From contig CADCTF010000111.1 of NCBI GenBank assembly GCA_902805655.1, positions 1 through 51,300 of the forward strand: a DNA stretch of 51,300 nucleotides. The letters are read 5' to 3'. The notes beneath the pieces are model-generated. The model did no database searches, was not told where the DNA came from, and was given only the letters and a program-made list of their open reading frames with translations. The DNA comes from an uncultured Acidimicrobiales bacterium. GTDB lineage: Bacteria > Actinomycetota > Acidimicrobiia > Acidimicrobiales > CADCTF01. A program made the position numbers and the translations under genes. Shown here piece after piece: positions 8,343 to 17,422 of this stretch (position 1 is the stretch's first letter; every line of letters begins with the position of its first letter).

Positions 8343-10561
8343 CTGCGTGCACGGCACCGGGTTGCAGCGGCTCGATCCTCGCTGACGGGTACTGCGACAC
8401 CTGCGGCGTCAAAGGAGGCACCCGGCCGGCGCCTGCACCGATCGCAGCCGCGGCGCCGGTTGCTCCGCCTCGTGCGGCGGCGCCCGCCGCGCCCGCCGCG
8501 CCGGGTCCCGCCGTCCGTACCACCGAGTCGTCCCTCACCGGTCGCTCGCTCGTCACCGGCTCGGCCCGCGCCGGCGGTTCCCGCCGCACGAGCACCGGGC
8601 GCACGTCCGCCTCCAGCCGCCGGTCGAGCATCGGTGCCGGCCTGATCGACGTGGCGCCCGCGCCGGCCACCGACCCCTCCACGGTGATCATGGCCGTGCC
8701 CGAGGTGGCCGAGGAGAAGCGGTTCTGCTCGGGCTGCGGGGCACCCGTCGGTCGGTCCAAGAGCGGTAAGCCCGGCCGCCAGCAAGGGTTCTGTGGCCGC
8801 TGCCGAACCGCCTACGACTTCGTCCCCAAGCTGCGCCAAGGTGAGCTGGTCGGCGGCCAGTACCAAGTCGTCGGCGCGCTCGCCCACGGCGGCCTCGGGT
8901 GGATCTACCTCGCGCAGGACCGTGCCGTCAGCGACCGGTGGGTCGTCCTCAAGGGGCTGCTGAACAGCGGGGACGAGGCGGCGGTGGCGGCAGCTGTGGT
9001 GGAGCAGCGCTTCCTGGCCCAGGTCGAGCACGCCAACATCGTCAAGATCTACAACTTCGTCACGCACCAACGGGCGGGCTACATCGTCATGGAGTACGTC
9101 GGCGGGCCGTCGTTGAAGCAGGTGCTGAAGCAGCGCCGGACAGCCAACGGCGACCAGCCCGACCCCCTGCCGGTCGACCAGGCCATCGCCTTCGTCCTCG
9201 CCGTGCTGCCCGCCTTCACGTACCTGCACGGTCGCGGGCTCGTCTACTGCGACTTCAAGCCGGACAACATGATCCAGACCGGTGACCAGATGAAGCTGAT
9301 CGATCTCGGCGGCGTCCGCCGGGTCGACGACCCCGCCGGCGACATCTACGGAACGGTCGGCTTCCAGGCGCCCGAGGTGCCCGAGCTCGGGCCGTCGTTC
9401 GCATCGGACGTCTACACCATCGGCCGCACGCTGGCCGTGCTCACCCTCGACTTCCGCGGGTACCAGTCGACCTTCCAGCACCAGCTGCCAGAGCCCGCTG
9501 ACCACCCCGTGCTGGTGCAGCAGGACTCGTTCTACCGCCTCCTCCTCAAGGCGACGGCGCCCCACCCCGACGATCGCTTCCAGTCCGTCCCCGAGCTGGC
9601 CGACCAGCTGATCGGCGTGCTCCGCGAGGTCGTGGCCGTGGCCACCGGCCGTCCGCACCCAGCAGCCAGCACGGTCTTCGCCGGCACGCCAGCGGACGAC
9701 TCGCTCCCGCCGCTCTCCATCGATCCCTCCTCACCGGCGGCCGGCGTGCTGAGCGGCCTGCCGGCGGACCCCGCAGAAGCGCTGGCCGCCCTCGACGAGG
9801 CGGTGGCCGGCGGACAGGTGGAGGCCAGCGTCGAGGTGCGCCTCCGGCGGGCCCAGGTGCTGCTCGACCTCGGTCAGGCCGAGCCCGCAGCCACTGAGCT
9901 CACCGCGATCGAGACCGAAGATCCGTGGGAATGGCGAGCCGTCTGGCTCCGTGGCGAGGCGGCACTTGCGGCAGGCGACCTGGCTGCCGCGGCCGCCGCC
10001 TTCGACCGCTGCCGCACAGAGGTTCCCGGTGAGCTCCCGCCCAAGCTGGCTGCGGCACTGGTCGCGGAGCGCGCGGGCCAGCACTCGACGGCGGCCGCCC
10101 TCTACGACGTCGTCACCACCGTCGACCCGACGTACGTGGGCGCGGTCATGGGCCTGGCCCGAGCCCATCTGGCCGCGGGCGACGTCCCCCGGGCCCTGGC
10201 CGCCTACGAGCGCGTGCCGCGCACGCACCGTGCGCACACGGCGGCCGAGGAAGCGGCGGCGCGCACACTGATCGGCGCCGGGCGCTTCGACGAGGCAGCC
10301 ACGTTGATCGAGACCATCGACGTGCCGCCACGACAGAAGGCCACCCTCGATGTCGAGCTGTTCGAGGCGGCGGTGAAGTCGGTCGGGAAGACCCCGGCGC
10401 CTCCCGCGACCAAGCTCCGCGGCCGGCCCTTCGAGGAGCGGTCCCTGCGATCCGGGCTCGAGCAGGCCTATCGCTGGATGGCCGACCTGACGCCTGATCC
10501 CGGCGAGCGCGTGCGTCTCGTGGACGCCGCCAACCGCGCCCGGGCCGTGTCGCTCCTGTGA
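8339..10561 (+). CDS. pknG: PknG-like Ser/Thr protein kinase with zinc ribbon, rubredoxin-like and TPR domains
   Basis: A 740-residue protein with PknG architecture. In order: a short N-terminal zinc ribbon (C4, C9, C19, C22); a low-complexity Ala/Pro/Ser/Thr linker; a rubredoxin-like element (C130/C133 and C152/C155); a kinase domain from about 170 to 440; and TPR-like helical repeats from about 470 to the end. In the kinase, the glycine loop is AHGGLGW, the ATP-site lysine K205 (VVLKG), the catalytic loop YCDFKPDN (D305, K307, N310) and the DFG position DLG (D322). The HRD arginine is absent, as in PknG proteins. Known PknG phosphorylates FHA proteins (GarA/OdhI) that control 2-oxoglutarate metabolism. 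An FHA protein and a PP2C phosphatase are in this operon. The extra N-terminal ribbon is not in mycobacterial PknG as I recall it. Confidence 0.93.
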   Translation: MTACTAPGCSGSILADGYCDTCGVKGGTRPAPAPIAAAAPVAPPRAAAPAAPAAPGPAVRTTESSLTGRSLVTGSARAGGSRRTSTGRTSASSRRSSIGAGLIDVAPAPATDPSTVIMAVPEVAEEKRFCSGCGAPVGRSKSGKPGRQQGFCGRCRTAYDFVPKLRQGELVGGQYQVVGALAHGGLGWIYLAQDRAVSDRWVVLKGLLNSGDEAAVAAAVVEQRFLAQVEHANIVKIYNFVTHQRAGYIVMEYVGGPSLKQVLKQRRTANGDQPDPLPVDQAIAFVLAVLPAFTYLHGRGLVYCDFKPDNMIQTGDQMKLIDLGGVRRVDDPAGDIYGTVGFQAPEVPELGPSFASDVYTIGRTLAVLTLDFRGYQSTFQHQLPEPADHPVLVQQDSFYRLLLKATAPHPDDRFQSVPELADQLIGVLREVVAVATGRPHPAASTVFAGTPADDSLPPLSIDPSSPAAGVLSGLPADPAEALAALDEAVAGGQVEASVEVRLRRAQVLLDLGQAEPAATELTAIETEDPWEWRAVWLRGEAALAAGDLAAAAAAFDRCRTEVPGELPPKLAAALVAERAGQHSTAAALYDVVTTVDPTYVGAVMGLARAHLAAGDVPRALAAYERVPRTHRAHTAAEEAAARTLIGAGRFDEAATLIETIDVPPRQKATLDVELFEAAVKSVGKTPAPPATKLRGRPFEERSLRSGLEQAYRWMADLTPDPGERVRLVDAANRARAVSLL

Positions 10562-11565
10562 CCGCGACCACGGCGTCCGCCGCAACCTGCGACGCCTGTT
10601 CGGCCTCGGTCGCCCCCGGCGACCGGTTCTGCGAGGCCTGCGGCCATCGGCTGGGGGCCGCACCGGCGCCCACGGCCACGGCTGCCCCGGCCGGAGGGGC
10701 GACCGCCTGCCGTTCGTGCGGTGCGGTGGGGTCGTTCGTCGACGGGTGGTGCTCCAGCTGCGGGCTGAAGCAGCCGGCGCGGCGCGATCACCTCGAGCTG
10801 GAGCTGCTCGAGGTCGGCGTGGCCGGCGTCACGAACAAGGGGCGCCGGCACCACCGGAACGAAGACGCCATGGCCGCGCTCGCAGGGGATGGCTTCGTCG
10901 TCGCCGTGGTGTGTGACGGCGTTTCCACCACCGTGCGGCCGGACGACGCCTCGCAGGGCGCAGCCGATGCCGCCGCCGCCGTGCTGCTGGCCGCCGGCCC
11001 GGCCGCGCCCGACCACGGGCACGCCTACGACGCGGCGCGAGCCGCCGTGATCGCAGTGGACTTCGTGCCGCACCCCGATCTCGGACCGCCCTCTTGCACC
11101 TATCTCGCCGCCGTGGTGACCGATGCGGCGATCTCCCTTGCCGCCCTCGGGGACTGCCGCGCCTACTGGGTCGACGACACCGTCGCCCGGCAGCTGACGG
11201 TGGACGACTCCTGGGCCACGGCCCAGGTGCAGGAAGGGTTGATGTCGTCGGCCGAGGCCTACGCCGATCCGCGCGCCCATGCCATCACCGCCTGGCTCGG
11301 GCGCGACGCCGACCCCGCCTGGGTACCCGCCCTCGTCGAGTTCGTGCCGCCGGGCCCCGGGCGCCTGCTCCTCGTGTCGGACGGCCTCTGGAACTACGCG
11401 CACGAGCCGGCCGACGTGGCGCGCGCCATGCAGGCCGGCGACGACCTGGCTGCCCTACCCTCGGCCCGGAGGCTGATCGACTTCGCGAACGCCGCCGGGG
11501 GCGCCGACAACATCACGGCCGTCATCGTCGACCTTCCCCTGCCGAAAGGATCCGCACCCGCATGA
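10558..11565 (+). CDS. PP2C-family Ser/Thr phosphatase with two N-terminal zinc ribbons
   Basis: A 335-residue protein. Two CxxC...CxxC ribbons open it (C11, C14, C25, C28 and C51, C54, C65, C68). The PPM/PP2C domain follows with metal-binding motifs NKGRRHHRNEDA, VCDGVS, GDCRAYW, VSDGLW and GADNITA. The metal-ligand Asp residues are present, so the enzyme is probably active. It should reverse the phosphorylation made by the kinase encoded just upstream (start overlaps the kinase stop as GTGA). There is no membrane segment, unlike PstP-type phosphatases, so it is probably cytoplasmic. Ribbons of the same pattern occur in the kinase and FHA proteins of this operon. Confidence 0.92.
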   Translation: MTATTASAATCDACSASVAPGDRFCEACGHRLGAAPAPTATAAPAGGATACRSCGAVGSFVDGWCSSCGLKQPARRDHLELELLEVGVAGVTNKGRRHHRNEDAMAALAGDGFVVAVVCDGVSTTVRPDDASQGAADAAAAVLLAAGPAAPDHGHAYDAARAAVIAVDFVPHPDLGPPSCTYLAAVVTDAAISLAALGDCRAYWVDDTVARQLTVDDSWATAQVQEGLMSSAEAYADPRAHAITAWLGRDADPAWVPALVEFVPPGPGRLLLVSDGLWNYAHEPADVARAMQAGDDLAALPSARRLIDFANAAGGADNITAVIVDLPLPKGSAPA

Positions 11566-12890
11566 CCTTCTCCGCCAGCGCGTACCAGAACGAGTACCTC
11601 CCGGAAGGCGCGACTGAGGTGCATGCCGTCGTCACGGTGACGTCCGAAGGCGGCGTGGCGCCCGCCTCGGCCTCCGGCACCGAGCGGGCGGTCGTGCTGA
11701 TCGTGGACTCCAGCGGGTCGATGAACCAGCCGTCGAGCAAGATCCGGGCGGCACGAGAGGCACTGGCGGTCGCCATCTCCGAGCTCCCCGACGGCACGTG
11801 GTTCGCGGTCATCGCCGGCTCCGACCTGGCCACTCCTGCCTACCCCCCGGTGCCGCCGGGCGGGGTGCCGCAGCTGGTGGAGGCGAGCGATCGAACGCGC
11901 AGCGAGGCAACCTCGGTGGCCCGGTTCCTGGTGGCGCAGGGCGGCACGGCCATCTCGACCTGGCTCGACCTGGCCCTGGTGTTCTTCGCCAGCCGCCCCA
12001 ACGCCATCAAGCTGGCGTACCTCCTCACCGACGGGCAGAACCAGCACGAGTCACCGGAGACCCTGGCCGCGGCCCTCGCCCGGTGCAGCGGCGTGTTCCA
12101 GTGCGACGCACGCGGCGTGGGCGCGGACTGGCGGGTGGCCGAGCTGCGCCAGATCACCTCCGCCCTGCTGGGCGAGGTGGACATCATCAAGAGCCCGGAC
12201 GAGATGGACGAGGACTTCCACGCCTTCCTCGAGCGGGCCATGGGCAAGACCGTCGCCGACGTCCGGTTGCGCCTGTGGGCGCCTCAGGGGGCCACCGTGC
12301 AGTTCGTGCGCCAGGTGGCGCCGACCATCGAGGACCTCACTGATCGAGCTACGGCGGTCAGCCCGCTCATCGGTGACTTCCCCACCGGCGCTTGGGCGGG
12401 CGACGAGAGCCGGGACTACCACGTGTGCGTGAAGGTGGCCCCCGGAGCGGTCGGCGAAGAGCGGCTCGCGGCGCGGGTCAGCCTCATGGTCGGCGACTTG
12501 GCGGTCTCGCAGGCGCTGGTGCGGGCCATCTGGACCAACGACGAGGCGCAATCCGCCCGCATCGACCCAGCCGTGGCGCACTACACGGGACAGGCCGAGC
12601 TGGCCGCTGCCATCCGTGAGGGGTTGGACGCCCGGACGTCGGGTGACGATCGCACGGCCACGATCAAGCTTGGGCGGGCGGTGCAGCTGGCGAACGCCTC
12701 CGGCAACGACGGCACCGTCCGCCTGCTGCAGAAGGTGGTCGACGTGGAGGACCCGGCCACCGGCACGGTGAGGTTGAAGCGCGACGTGGAGGCACTCGAC
12801 GAGATGGCCCTCGACACCCGGTCCACCCGCACGGTGCGCGTCACCAAGGCTGCGAACCCGGCTCCGCCCGCTCCCGGCGCGGGGGCATGA
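11562..12890 (+). CDS. VWA domain protein of the PknG-like operon
   Basis: A 442-residue protein. A short N-terminal segment leads into a VWA domain with the MIDAS motif DSSGSM at D49, then GGTAIS and LLTDGQN. The C-terminal half is a beta-rich region followed by helices, like the C-terminal part of many bacterial VWA proteins. No signal peptide is seen, so it is cytoplasmic. It lies between the phosphatase (ATGA overlap) and the FHA gene (ATGA overlap). A scaffold or client-binding role in the signalling complex is inferred. No AAA+ partner is in this operon, unlike the other VWA genes in the window. Confidence 0.9.
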   Translation: MTFSASAYQNEYLPEGATEVHAVVTVTSEGGVAPASASGTERAVVLIVDSSGSMNQPSSKIRAAREALAVAISELPDGTWFAVIAGSDLATPAYPPVPPGGVPQLVEASDRTRSEATSVARFLVAQGGTAISTWLDLALVFFASRPNAIKLAYLLTDGQNQHESPETLAAALARCSGVFQCDARGVGADWRVAELRQITSALLGEVDIIKSPDEMDEDFHAFLERAMGKTVADVRLRLWAPQGATVQFVRQVAPTIEDLTDRATAVSPLIGDFPTGAWAGDESRDYHVCVKVAPGAVGEERLAARVSLMVGDLAVSQALVRAIWTNDEAQSARIDPAVAHYTGQAELAAAIREGLDARTSGDDRTATIKLGRAVQLANASGNDGTVRLLQKVVDVEDPATGTVRLKRDVEALDEMALDTRSTRTVRVTKAANPAPPAPGAGA

Positions 12891-13573
12891 CCACCTGCCC
12901 CGCCGGCCACCAGTCCGGCACCGACGACTACTGCGACGTGTGCGGGTTGGCCATCGCGGCCGCCACCACCACGCCGGCCGCGTCGGCCACGCCCTCCCTG
13001 GCCTGCGCCAACTGCGGCACCGCCCATGAGCCGGCCGACGTCTTCTGCGAGGTGTGCGGGCTGGACTTCACCACGGGCCAGCTGCCGGCGGCGCCTCCGC
13101 CTCCCTCGCCTGCTTCTCCTTCGGCTTCCGCCGCGACGGCGACGCCGCAGGCCTCGTCGGGCGCGCCATGGATCGTGACCATCGAGGTGGACAAGGCGTT
13201 CTTCGACACCAACGCCACCGAGACGCCCGATTCCGCCATCGCCCTGCCCGCCGACCGCGGTCCCCGGGACATCTCGGTGCAGGGCGACGAGGCGCTCGTC
13301 GGGCGCCGGAGCAACAGCGGCGTGTACCCGGAGATCGACCTCACCGGCGCCACCGACGACCCCGGCGTCTCGCGTCGCCACGCACGCCTGCGTCGCACCG
13401 CATCGGCCTTCGAGGTCGTCGACGAGGGCTCCACCAACGGCACCCGGGTGAACGGGGCGGCCGACGCCATCCCGCCCTCGCAGCCGGTCCCGCTCGCGGA
13501 CGGGGGCTACGTGCACGTCGGCGCGTGGACCCGCCTCACGGTGCGGTCGGCTGCCGCCGGGACCACTGCGTGA
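12887..13573 (+). CDS. Zinc-ribbon FHA protein, likely effector of the kinase
   Basis: A 228-residue protein. Two zinc ribbons (C4, possibly H8, C16, C19; then C40, C43, C54, C57), a Pro/Ala/Ser linker, and a C-terminal FHA domain from about 128 to 222 with phosphothreonine-binding elements GRRSNSG, SRRHARL and GSTNGT. In mycobacteria and corynebacteria the PknG substrate is an FHA protein (GarA/OdhI) phosphorylated on a Thr-Thr site before the domain. Here T111-E-T113 precedes the FHA domain and could play that part; this is my inference. The start overlaps the VWA stop and the stop overlaps the receptor gene. Confidence 0.92.
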   Translation: MTTCPAGHQSGTDDYCDVCGLAIAAATTTPAASATPSLACANCGTAHEPADVFCEVCGLDFTTGQLPAAPPPPSPASPSASAATATPQASSGAPWIVTIEVDKAFFDTNATETPDSAIALPADRGPRDISVQGDEALVGRRSNSGVYPEIDLTGATDDPGVSRRHARLRRTASAFEVVDEGSTNGTRVNGAADAIPPSQPVPLADGGYVHVGAWTRLTVRSAAAGTTA

Positions 13574-14883
13574 AGCGCGCCAGCAGCTGGATCCGGCAGG
13601 CGCGCGCCACCACGCCGGGGCGCTTCCGGCTCTGGTCCCTCGTCCTCACGGCGTTGCTGGTGGCGTTGTCGGTGCTCGGGGCCCTGGTGGCTTCCAACGT
13701 CTCCGGTGCGACCGGCCGGATCCGGGAGAACACCGGCCCTGCCCTCGTGGCCACCCAGCTCGTGACGGCCAGCCTGGCCGAGGCCGACGCCGCCGCGACC
13801 GCAGCGTTCCTGTCCGGTGCCCAGGAAGATCCCGAGCAGCGGCGGCTCTACGAGCAGGCCCTGGCCCGCGCCTTCCAGTACACCGAAGAGGTGTCGGCCC
13901 GGATCGGCGCCGACCCAGGAGCGCACCGCTCGCTGCAGGAGCTGTCGGTGCTCATGAGCCGCTACGCCGGCCTGGTGGAAGCGGGTCGCGCCTCCAACCG
14001 TGCGGGGGTGGCCGGTGCCGCGACCTACCTGCTGGAGGCCGTCGACCTCCTGGCGACCGAGGTCACCACCAAGGCATCGACCCTGATCGCCGCGTCGGAG
14101 GCCCGGCTCGAGCGGGACGAGGCGACGCGGGCCGGAGGCGTGGCGCTCGCTCGCGCCGCCGGGATCGCAGTGCTCTTGCTGCTCTTGGTGGCCCAGGTCT
14201 CGCTGCTACGTCGGACGCGCCGCATCATCAACCCCGGCCTGGCGCTCGCCACCGTGTTGCTCCTGGTCGCCGTGGCCTGGACGGCCACCGTGATGTCCCG
14301 GTCCGAAGCCCGCTTCGAGCGGGGCCGGCGGGACGGCTACGAGTCGATCGCCCTGACCGCCCAGGTGGCCTCCACCGCGTACAAGGCCCGTGCGGACGAG
14401 ACGGTGGCGCTCATCGGCAACGACCGTTCGCGACAGGCGCGGGCCGACTCAGCCGCGTCGCTGCTCATCGCCGGCCCGGTGACGCCCGCCATGGTCGCGT
14501 CAGTGCGCGCCGGAGACGACCCCGCCGGCACCGGGCTGTTCGACCAGGTGGTGCGAGGGGCGGACACAGCCCGCGAGCGGGCCGCCGCGGCCGAGCTGCT
14601 GGTGCGGTGGCAGCGCTACCGCGACACCGTGGCCTCCCTGCGATCCGCGGCCTCCCCCGAACAGGCCCGCACCCTCGCGGTCGGCCCGGCCAGCTCGACC
14701 TTCAACGGGTTCAACTTCACCCTCGAGTCCGTCCTCGGAGACAACCGCACGCAGTTCCTGGATGCGCTCGACGGCAGCGCCGGCGCCCTGCGCGGCCTCA
14801 CCGCCATCACCCTGGCCCTGCCGTTGCTGGCGGCCCTCGGGGTGCTGTTCGGCTACCAGACGCGGATCAACGAGTACCGATGA
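13570..14883 (+). CDS. glnX: GlnX-like four-helix membrane receptor
   Basis: A 437-residue membrane protein. Predicted helices lie at about 21-41, 195-212, 222-243 and 410-429. The two long segments between helices 1-2 and 3-4 are helical and probably face outside, as in a chemoreceptor-type sensor domain. Length and topology match mycobacterial GlnX, which passes the signal of the lipoprotein GlnH to PknG. The neighbours are the kinase operon and a substrate-binding lipoprotein, which supports the same role. There is no HAMP, kinase or methylation domain. GTG start overlapping the FHA stop (GTGA). Confidence 0.85.
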   Translation: MKRASSWIRQARATTPGRFRLWSLVLTALLVALSVLGALVASNVSGATGRIRENTGPALVATQLVTASLAEADAAATAAFLSGAQEDPEQRRLYEQALARAFQYTEEVSARIGADPGAHRSLQELSVLMSRYAGLVEAGRASNRAGVAGAATYLLEAVDLLATEVTTKASTLIAASEARLERDEATRAGGVALARAAGIAVLLLLLVAQVSLLRRTRRIINPGLALATVLLLVAVAWTATVMSRSEARFERGRRDGYESIALTAQVASTAYKARADETVALIGNDRSRQARADSAASLLIAGPVTPAMVASVRAGDDPAGTGLFDQVVRGADTARERAAAAELLVRWQRYRDTVASLRSAASPEQARTLAVGPASSTFNGFNFTLESVLGDNRTQFLDALDGSAGALRGLTAITLALPLLAALGVLFGYQTRINEYR

Positions 14884-16031
14884 CGCACCCCGGCGGATCA
14901 CCCCGACAACTCTGGACGCGGCGCCGGTTCCTCGCCACGTCGGCCGGCGCGGCGGGCGCCCTCCTGCTGCCGGCGTGCTTCTCGAACCGTGACCCGGCCG
15001 CGCCCGACGCGCTTCGCGTCCTCAACTGGCCGGACTACATCGATGCCGACGGTGACGACGGCAGCCCAGGCACGGTCCAGCGGTTCACCGACGCCACCAA
15101 CGTCCCCGTCACCTACACCGAGGAGTACGAGGGCAACGAGCAGGCCTTCGCGGACGTGTTCGAGCCGACGCTCGGATCCGGCCAGCCGACGGAGTTCGAC
15201 CTGGTCGTCCCCACCTACTGGGCCGTCGCCCGCCTGCTCGACAGGGGCTGGCTCGAACCGATCCCCATCGAGCGCGTGCCCAACCACGTCAACGTCGACC
15301 CCGCCTTCCTCGGCATGCCGTGGGACCGCGGGGCGCGGTTCCACATGCCGTGGCAGATCGGGATCACGGGCATCGCCTACAACCCGGCACTGACCGGTGG
15401 GCCGATCAACGCGGTGGCCGACCTGTTGCAGCCGGCGCTGCGGGGCCGGGTGGGGATGGTCGCGGAGATGCGCGAGACGCTCGGGCTCCTGATGCTGACG
15501 CAGGGAGCCGACCCGTCGCGCGCGACCGAAGCCGCGGCCGATGCCGCGCTCGACCGGCTGGAGACCCTGCGGCGCGACGGCCAGGTCGCCCGGTTCACGG
15601 GCAACGAGTTCGTGGACGCGCTCAAGACCGGCGAGTTCGCCGCCTGCCTGGCCTGGTCGGGCGACATCGTGCAGCTCCAGGCCGAGCGGCCGGACATCCG
15701 CTTCGTCATCCCGGTGGAGGGTGGCATCCGCTGGTTCGACAGCATGATCATCCCGAAGGGCGCGGCGAACGCGGAGGCGGCGGCCGACTGGATGAACTTC
15801 GTGTACGAGCCGGCGAACGCAGCCCGCATCACTGCGGCGGTGCAGTACATCAGCCCCGTCCTCGGTGTGCGCGAAGAGCTGGCTCGGGCCGGCGGAGAGG
15901 CGGCGGCACTGGCGAACAACCCGATCCTCTTCCCCGACGACGCCACCCGCCGACGCCTGTACTTCTGGGCCGGTCTCGACTCGGACGCTGAAGACCGCCT
16001 GCAGGAGCGCTTCTCGGCCATCACCGGATGA
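14880..16031 (+). CDS. PotD-like polyamine-binding lipoprotein (GlnH position)
   Basis: A 383-residue extracellular solute-binding protein. The N-terminus has a twin-arginine signal (TRRRFLATSAG) and a lipobox LLPAC, with lipidation predicted at C33. The body matches the spermidine/putrescine-binding family: LRVLNWPDYID near the start, FDLVVPTYW, and EGGIRWFD with W285 and D287. In PotD the matching Trp and Asp hold the polyamine, and the matching acidic pair is here in EMRE. No ABC permease or ATPase gene is nearby, so transport is unlikely. The position beside a GlnX-like receptor suggests a sensor. Ligand identity is inferred, not shown. Confidence 0.9.
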   Translation: MTHPGGSPRQLWTRRRFLATSAGAAGALLLPACFSNRDPAAPDALRVLNWPDYIDADGDDGSPGTVQRFTDATNVPVTYTEEYEGNEQAFADVFEPTLGSGQPTEFDLVVPTYWAVARLLDRGWLEPIPIERVPNHVNVDPAFLGMPWDRGARFHMPWQIGITGIAYNPALTGGPINAVADLLQPALRGRVGMVAEMRETLGLLMLTQGADPSRATEAAADAALDRLETLRRDGQVARFTGNEFVDALKTGEFAACLAWSGDIVQLQAERPDIRFVIPVEGGIRWFDSMIIPKGAANAEAAADWMNFVYEPANAARITAAVQYISPVLGVREELARAGGEAAALANNPILFPDDATRRRLYFWAGLDSDAEDRLQERFSAITG

Positions 16032-17380
16032 GCGAGGACGGCATGCACCACTTCAGCCCGGAGGTGGACCGATTCGCGGCCGAGGTGTTCGCCTTCGCCC
16101 TGCGACGAGCCAGCGAGGATCTCGGCCACATCGAGCTCGGCCACCCGCTTTCTCCCGCCGAGCTGGATGCGGCGGCAGGAGCCACCGTCACGCAGGCCGG
16201 TCTCGGGGCCCGGGAGGCGCTGCGCCTCTTCACCGACGTGCTCGAGCCGGCATGCCTGTCCACCGACTCGCAGCACTACCTGGCGTTCGTTCCGGCGGCA
16301 CCGACCGAGGTCTCGATCCTGGCCGACCTGGCGGTCAGCGCGTGCTCCATCTACGGGGGCTCCTGGCAGGAGGGCTCCGGGGCGGTGTGGGCCGAGAACC
16401 AGGCCCTGCGCTGGCTGGCCGACCTGGCCGGGCTCCCGCCGGAAGCGGGCGGTTGCTTCGTCGCCGGCGGCACCATCGGGAACCTGTCCGCCCTCGTGGC
16501 GGCGCGAGCCTCGGCCGGCGCTCCACCTTCCGGGCGCCGGCGGGCGCTGGTGGTTGGTGGCGCGTCCCACTCGTCGCTGGCCACGGCGGCCGAGGTCATG
16601 GACGTCGACCTGCTCGTCGCCCCCGGTGACCGGCTGACCGGCGCCGGCCTCGAGCGCGTCCTCGCGGAGGAAGGTGAGCGCGTCTTCGCGGTGGTGGCCA
16701 CGGCCGGCACGACGAACCTCGGGTTGATCGACGAGCTGAGGTCGGTCGCCGAGGTGTGCCAGCGCTTCGCCGTGTGGCTCCACGTGGACGGTGCCTACGG
16801 CGGGGCGGCGCTGGCGGCGCCGTCGGTGCGCCGACGCTTCGACGGCATCGAGCAAGCGGACTCGTTCATCGTCGACCCGCACAAGTGGCTCTTCGCACCG
16901 TTCGACTCCTGCGCCCTGCTCTACCGAGACCCCGAACGAGGCCGCTCCGCCCACTCCCAGCACGCCTCCTATCTCGACGTGCTCACCGAGGGTGCGGACT
17001 GGAACCCGTCGGACTTCGCCATCCACCTCACCCGGCGTGCCCGGGGGTTGCCGTTCTGGTTCTCGCTCGCGGCCCACGGCACCGCGGCCTACTCAGAGGC
17101 GGTCGAGACCTGCCTGCGCACGGTCGCCGAGGGAGCCGAGCTGGTGCGGGGCGCCGACCACCTGGAGCTCGTGTGCGAGCCCGAGCTGTCGGTGCTGGCC
17201 TTTCGCCGCGTCGGCTGGTCCGCTGCGGCGTACCGCACATGGTCGGACGAGCTCCTCCGTCGCGGCACGGCCTTCGTCGTGCCGTCGGCCCATGCGAGCG
17301 AGCCGATCCTGCGCTGCTGCGTGGTGAACCCCCGCACGACCGCCGACGACCTGCAAGTGGTCTTCGACTCGCTGGCCTGA
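16028..17380 (+). CDS. Group II pyridoxal-phosphate amino acid decarboxylase
   Basis: A 450-residue enzyme of the aromatic amino acid/glutamate/diaminobutyrate decarboxylase family. The PLP lysine is K286 in VDPHKW. Upstream are the cofactor-stacking His region (GGASHSSLA) and the Asp that pairs with the pyridine ring (HVDGAYGG). Family members turn amino acids into amines plus CO2. The substrate cannot be read from the sequence; 2,4-diaminobutyrate, an aromatic amino acid or glutamate are all possible. As last gene of the operon, coupled by ATGA to the polyamine-binding lipoprotein, it may make or tune the sensed amine. Length is usual for the family. Confidence 0.9.
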   Translation: MSEDGMHHFSPEVDRFAAEVFAFALRRASEDLGHIELGHPLSPAELDAAAGATVTQAGLGAREALRLFTDVLEPACLSTDSQHYLAFVPAAPTEVSILADLAVSACSIYGGSWQEGSGAVWAENQALRWLADLAGLPPEAGGCFVAGGTIGNLSALVAARASAGAPPSGRRRALVVGGASHSSLATAAEVMDVDLLVAPGDRLTGAGLERVLAEEGERVFAVVATAGTTNLGLIDELRSVAEVCQRFAVWLHVDGAYGGAALAAPSVRRRFDGIEQADSFIVDPHKWLFAPFDSCALLYRDPERGRSAHSQHASYLDVLTEGADWNPSDFAIHLTRRARGLPFWFSLAAHGTAAYSEAVETCLRTVAEGAELVRGADHLELVCEPELSVLAFRRVGWSAAAYRTWSDELLRRGTAFVVPSAHASEPILRCCVVNPRTTADDLQVVFDSLA

Positions 17381-17422
17381 GCCGGGCGGACGGCCCTCAG
17401 AGGCGCCCGAAGCCCGTGGCCG

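Noticed and set aside
16028-17380. Glutamate decarboxylase (GadB) as a firm name for the PLP decarboxylase
   Set aside because: Family motifs fit several substrates; no residue I can read decides between them.
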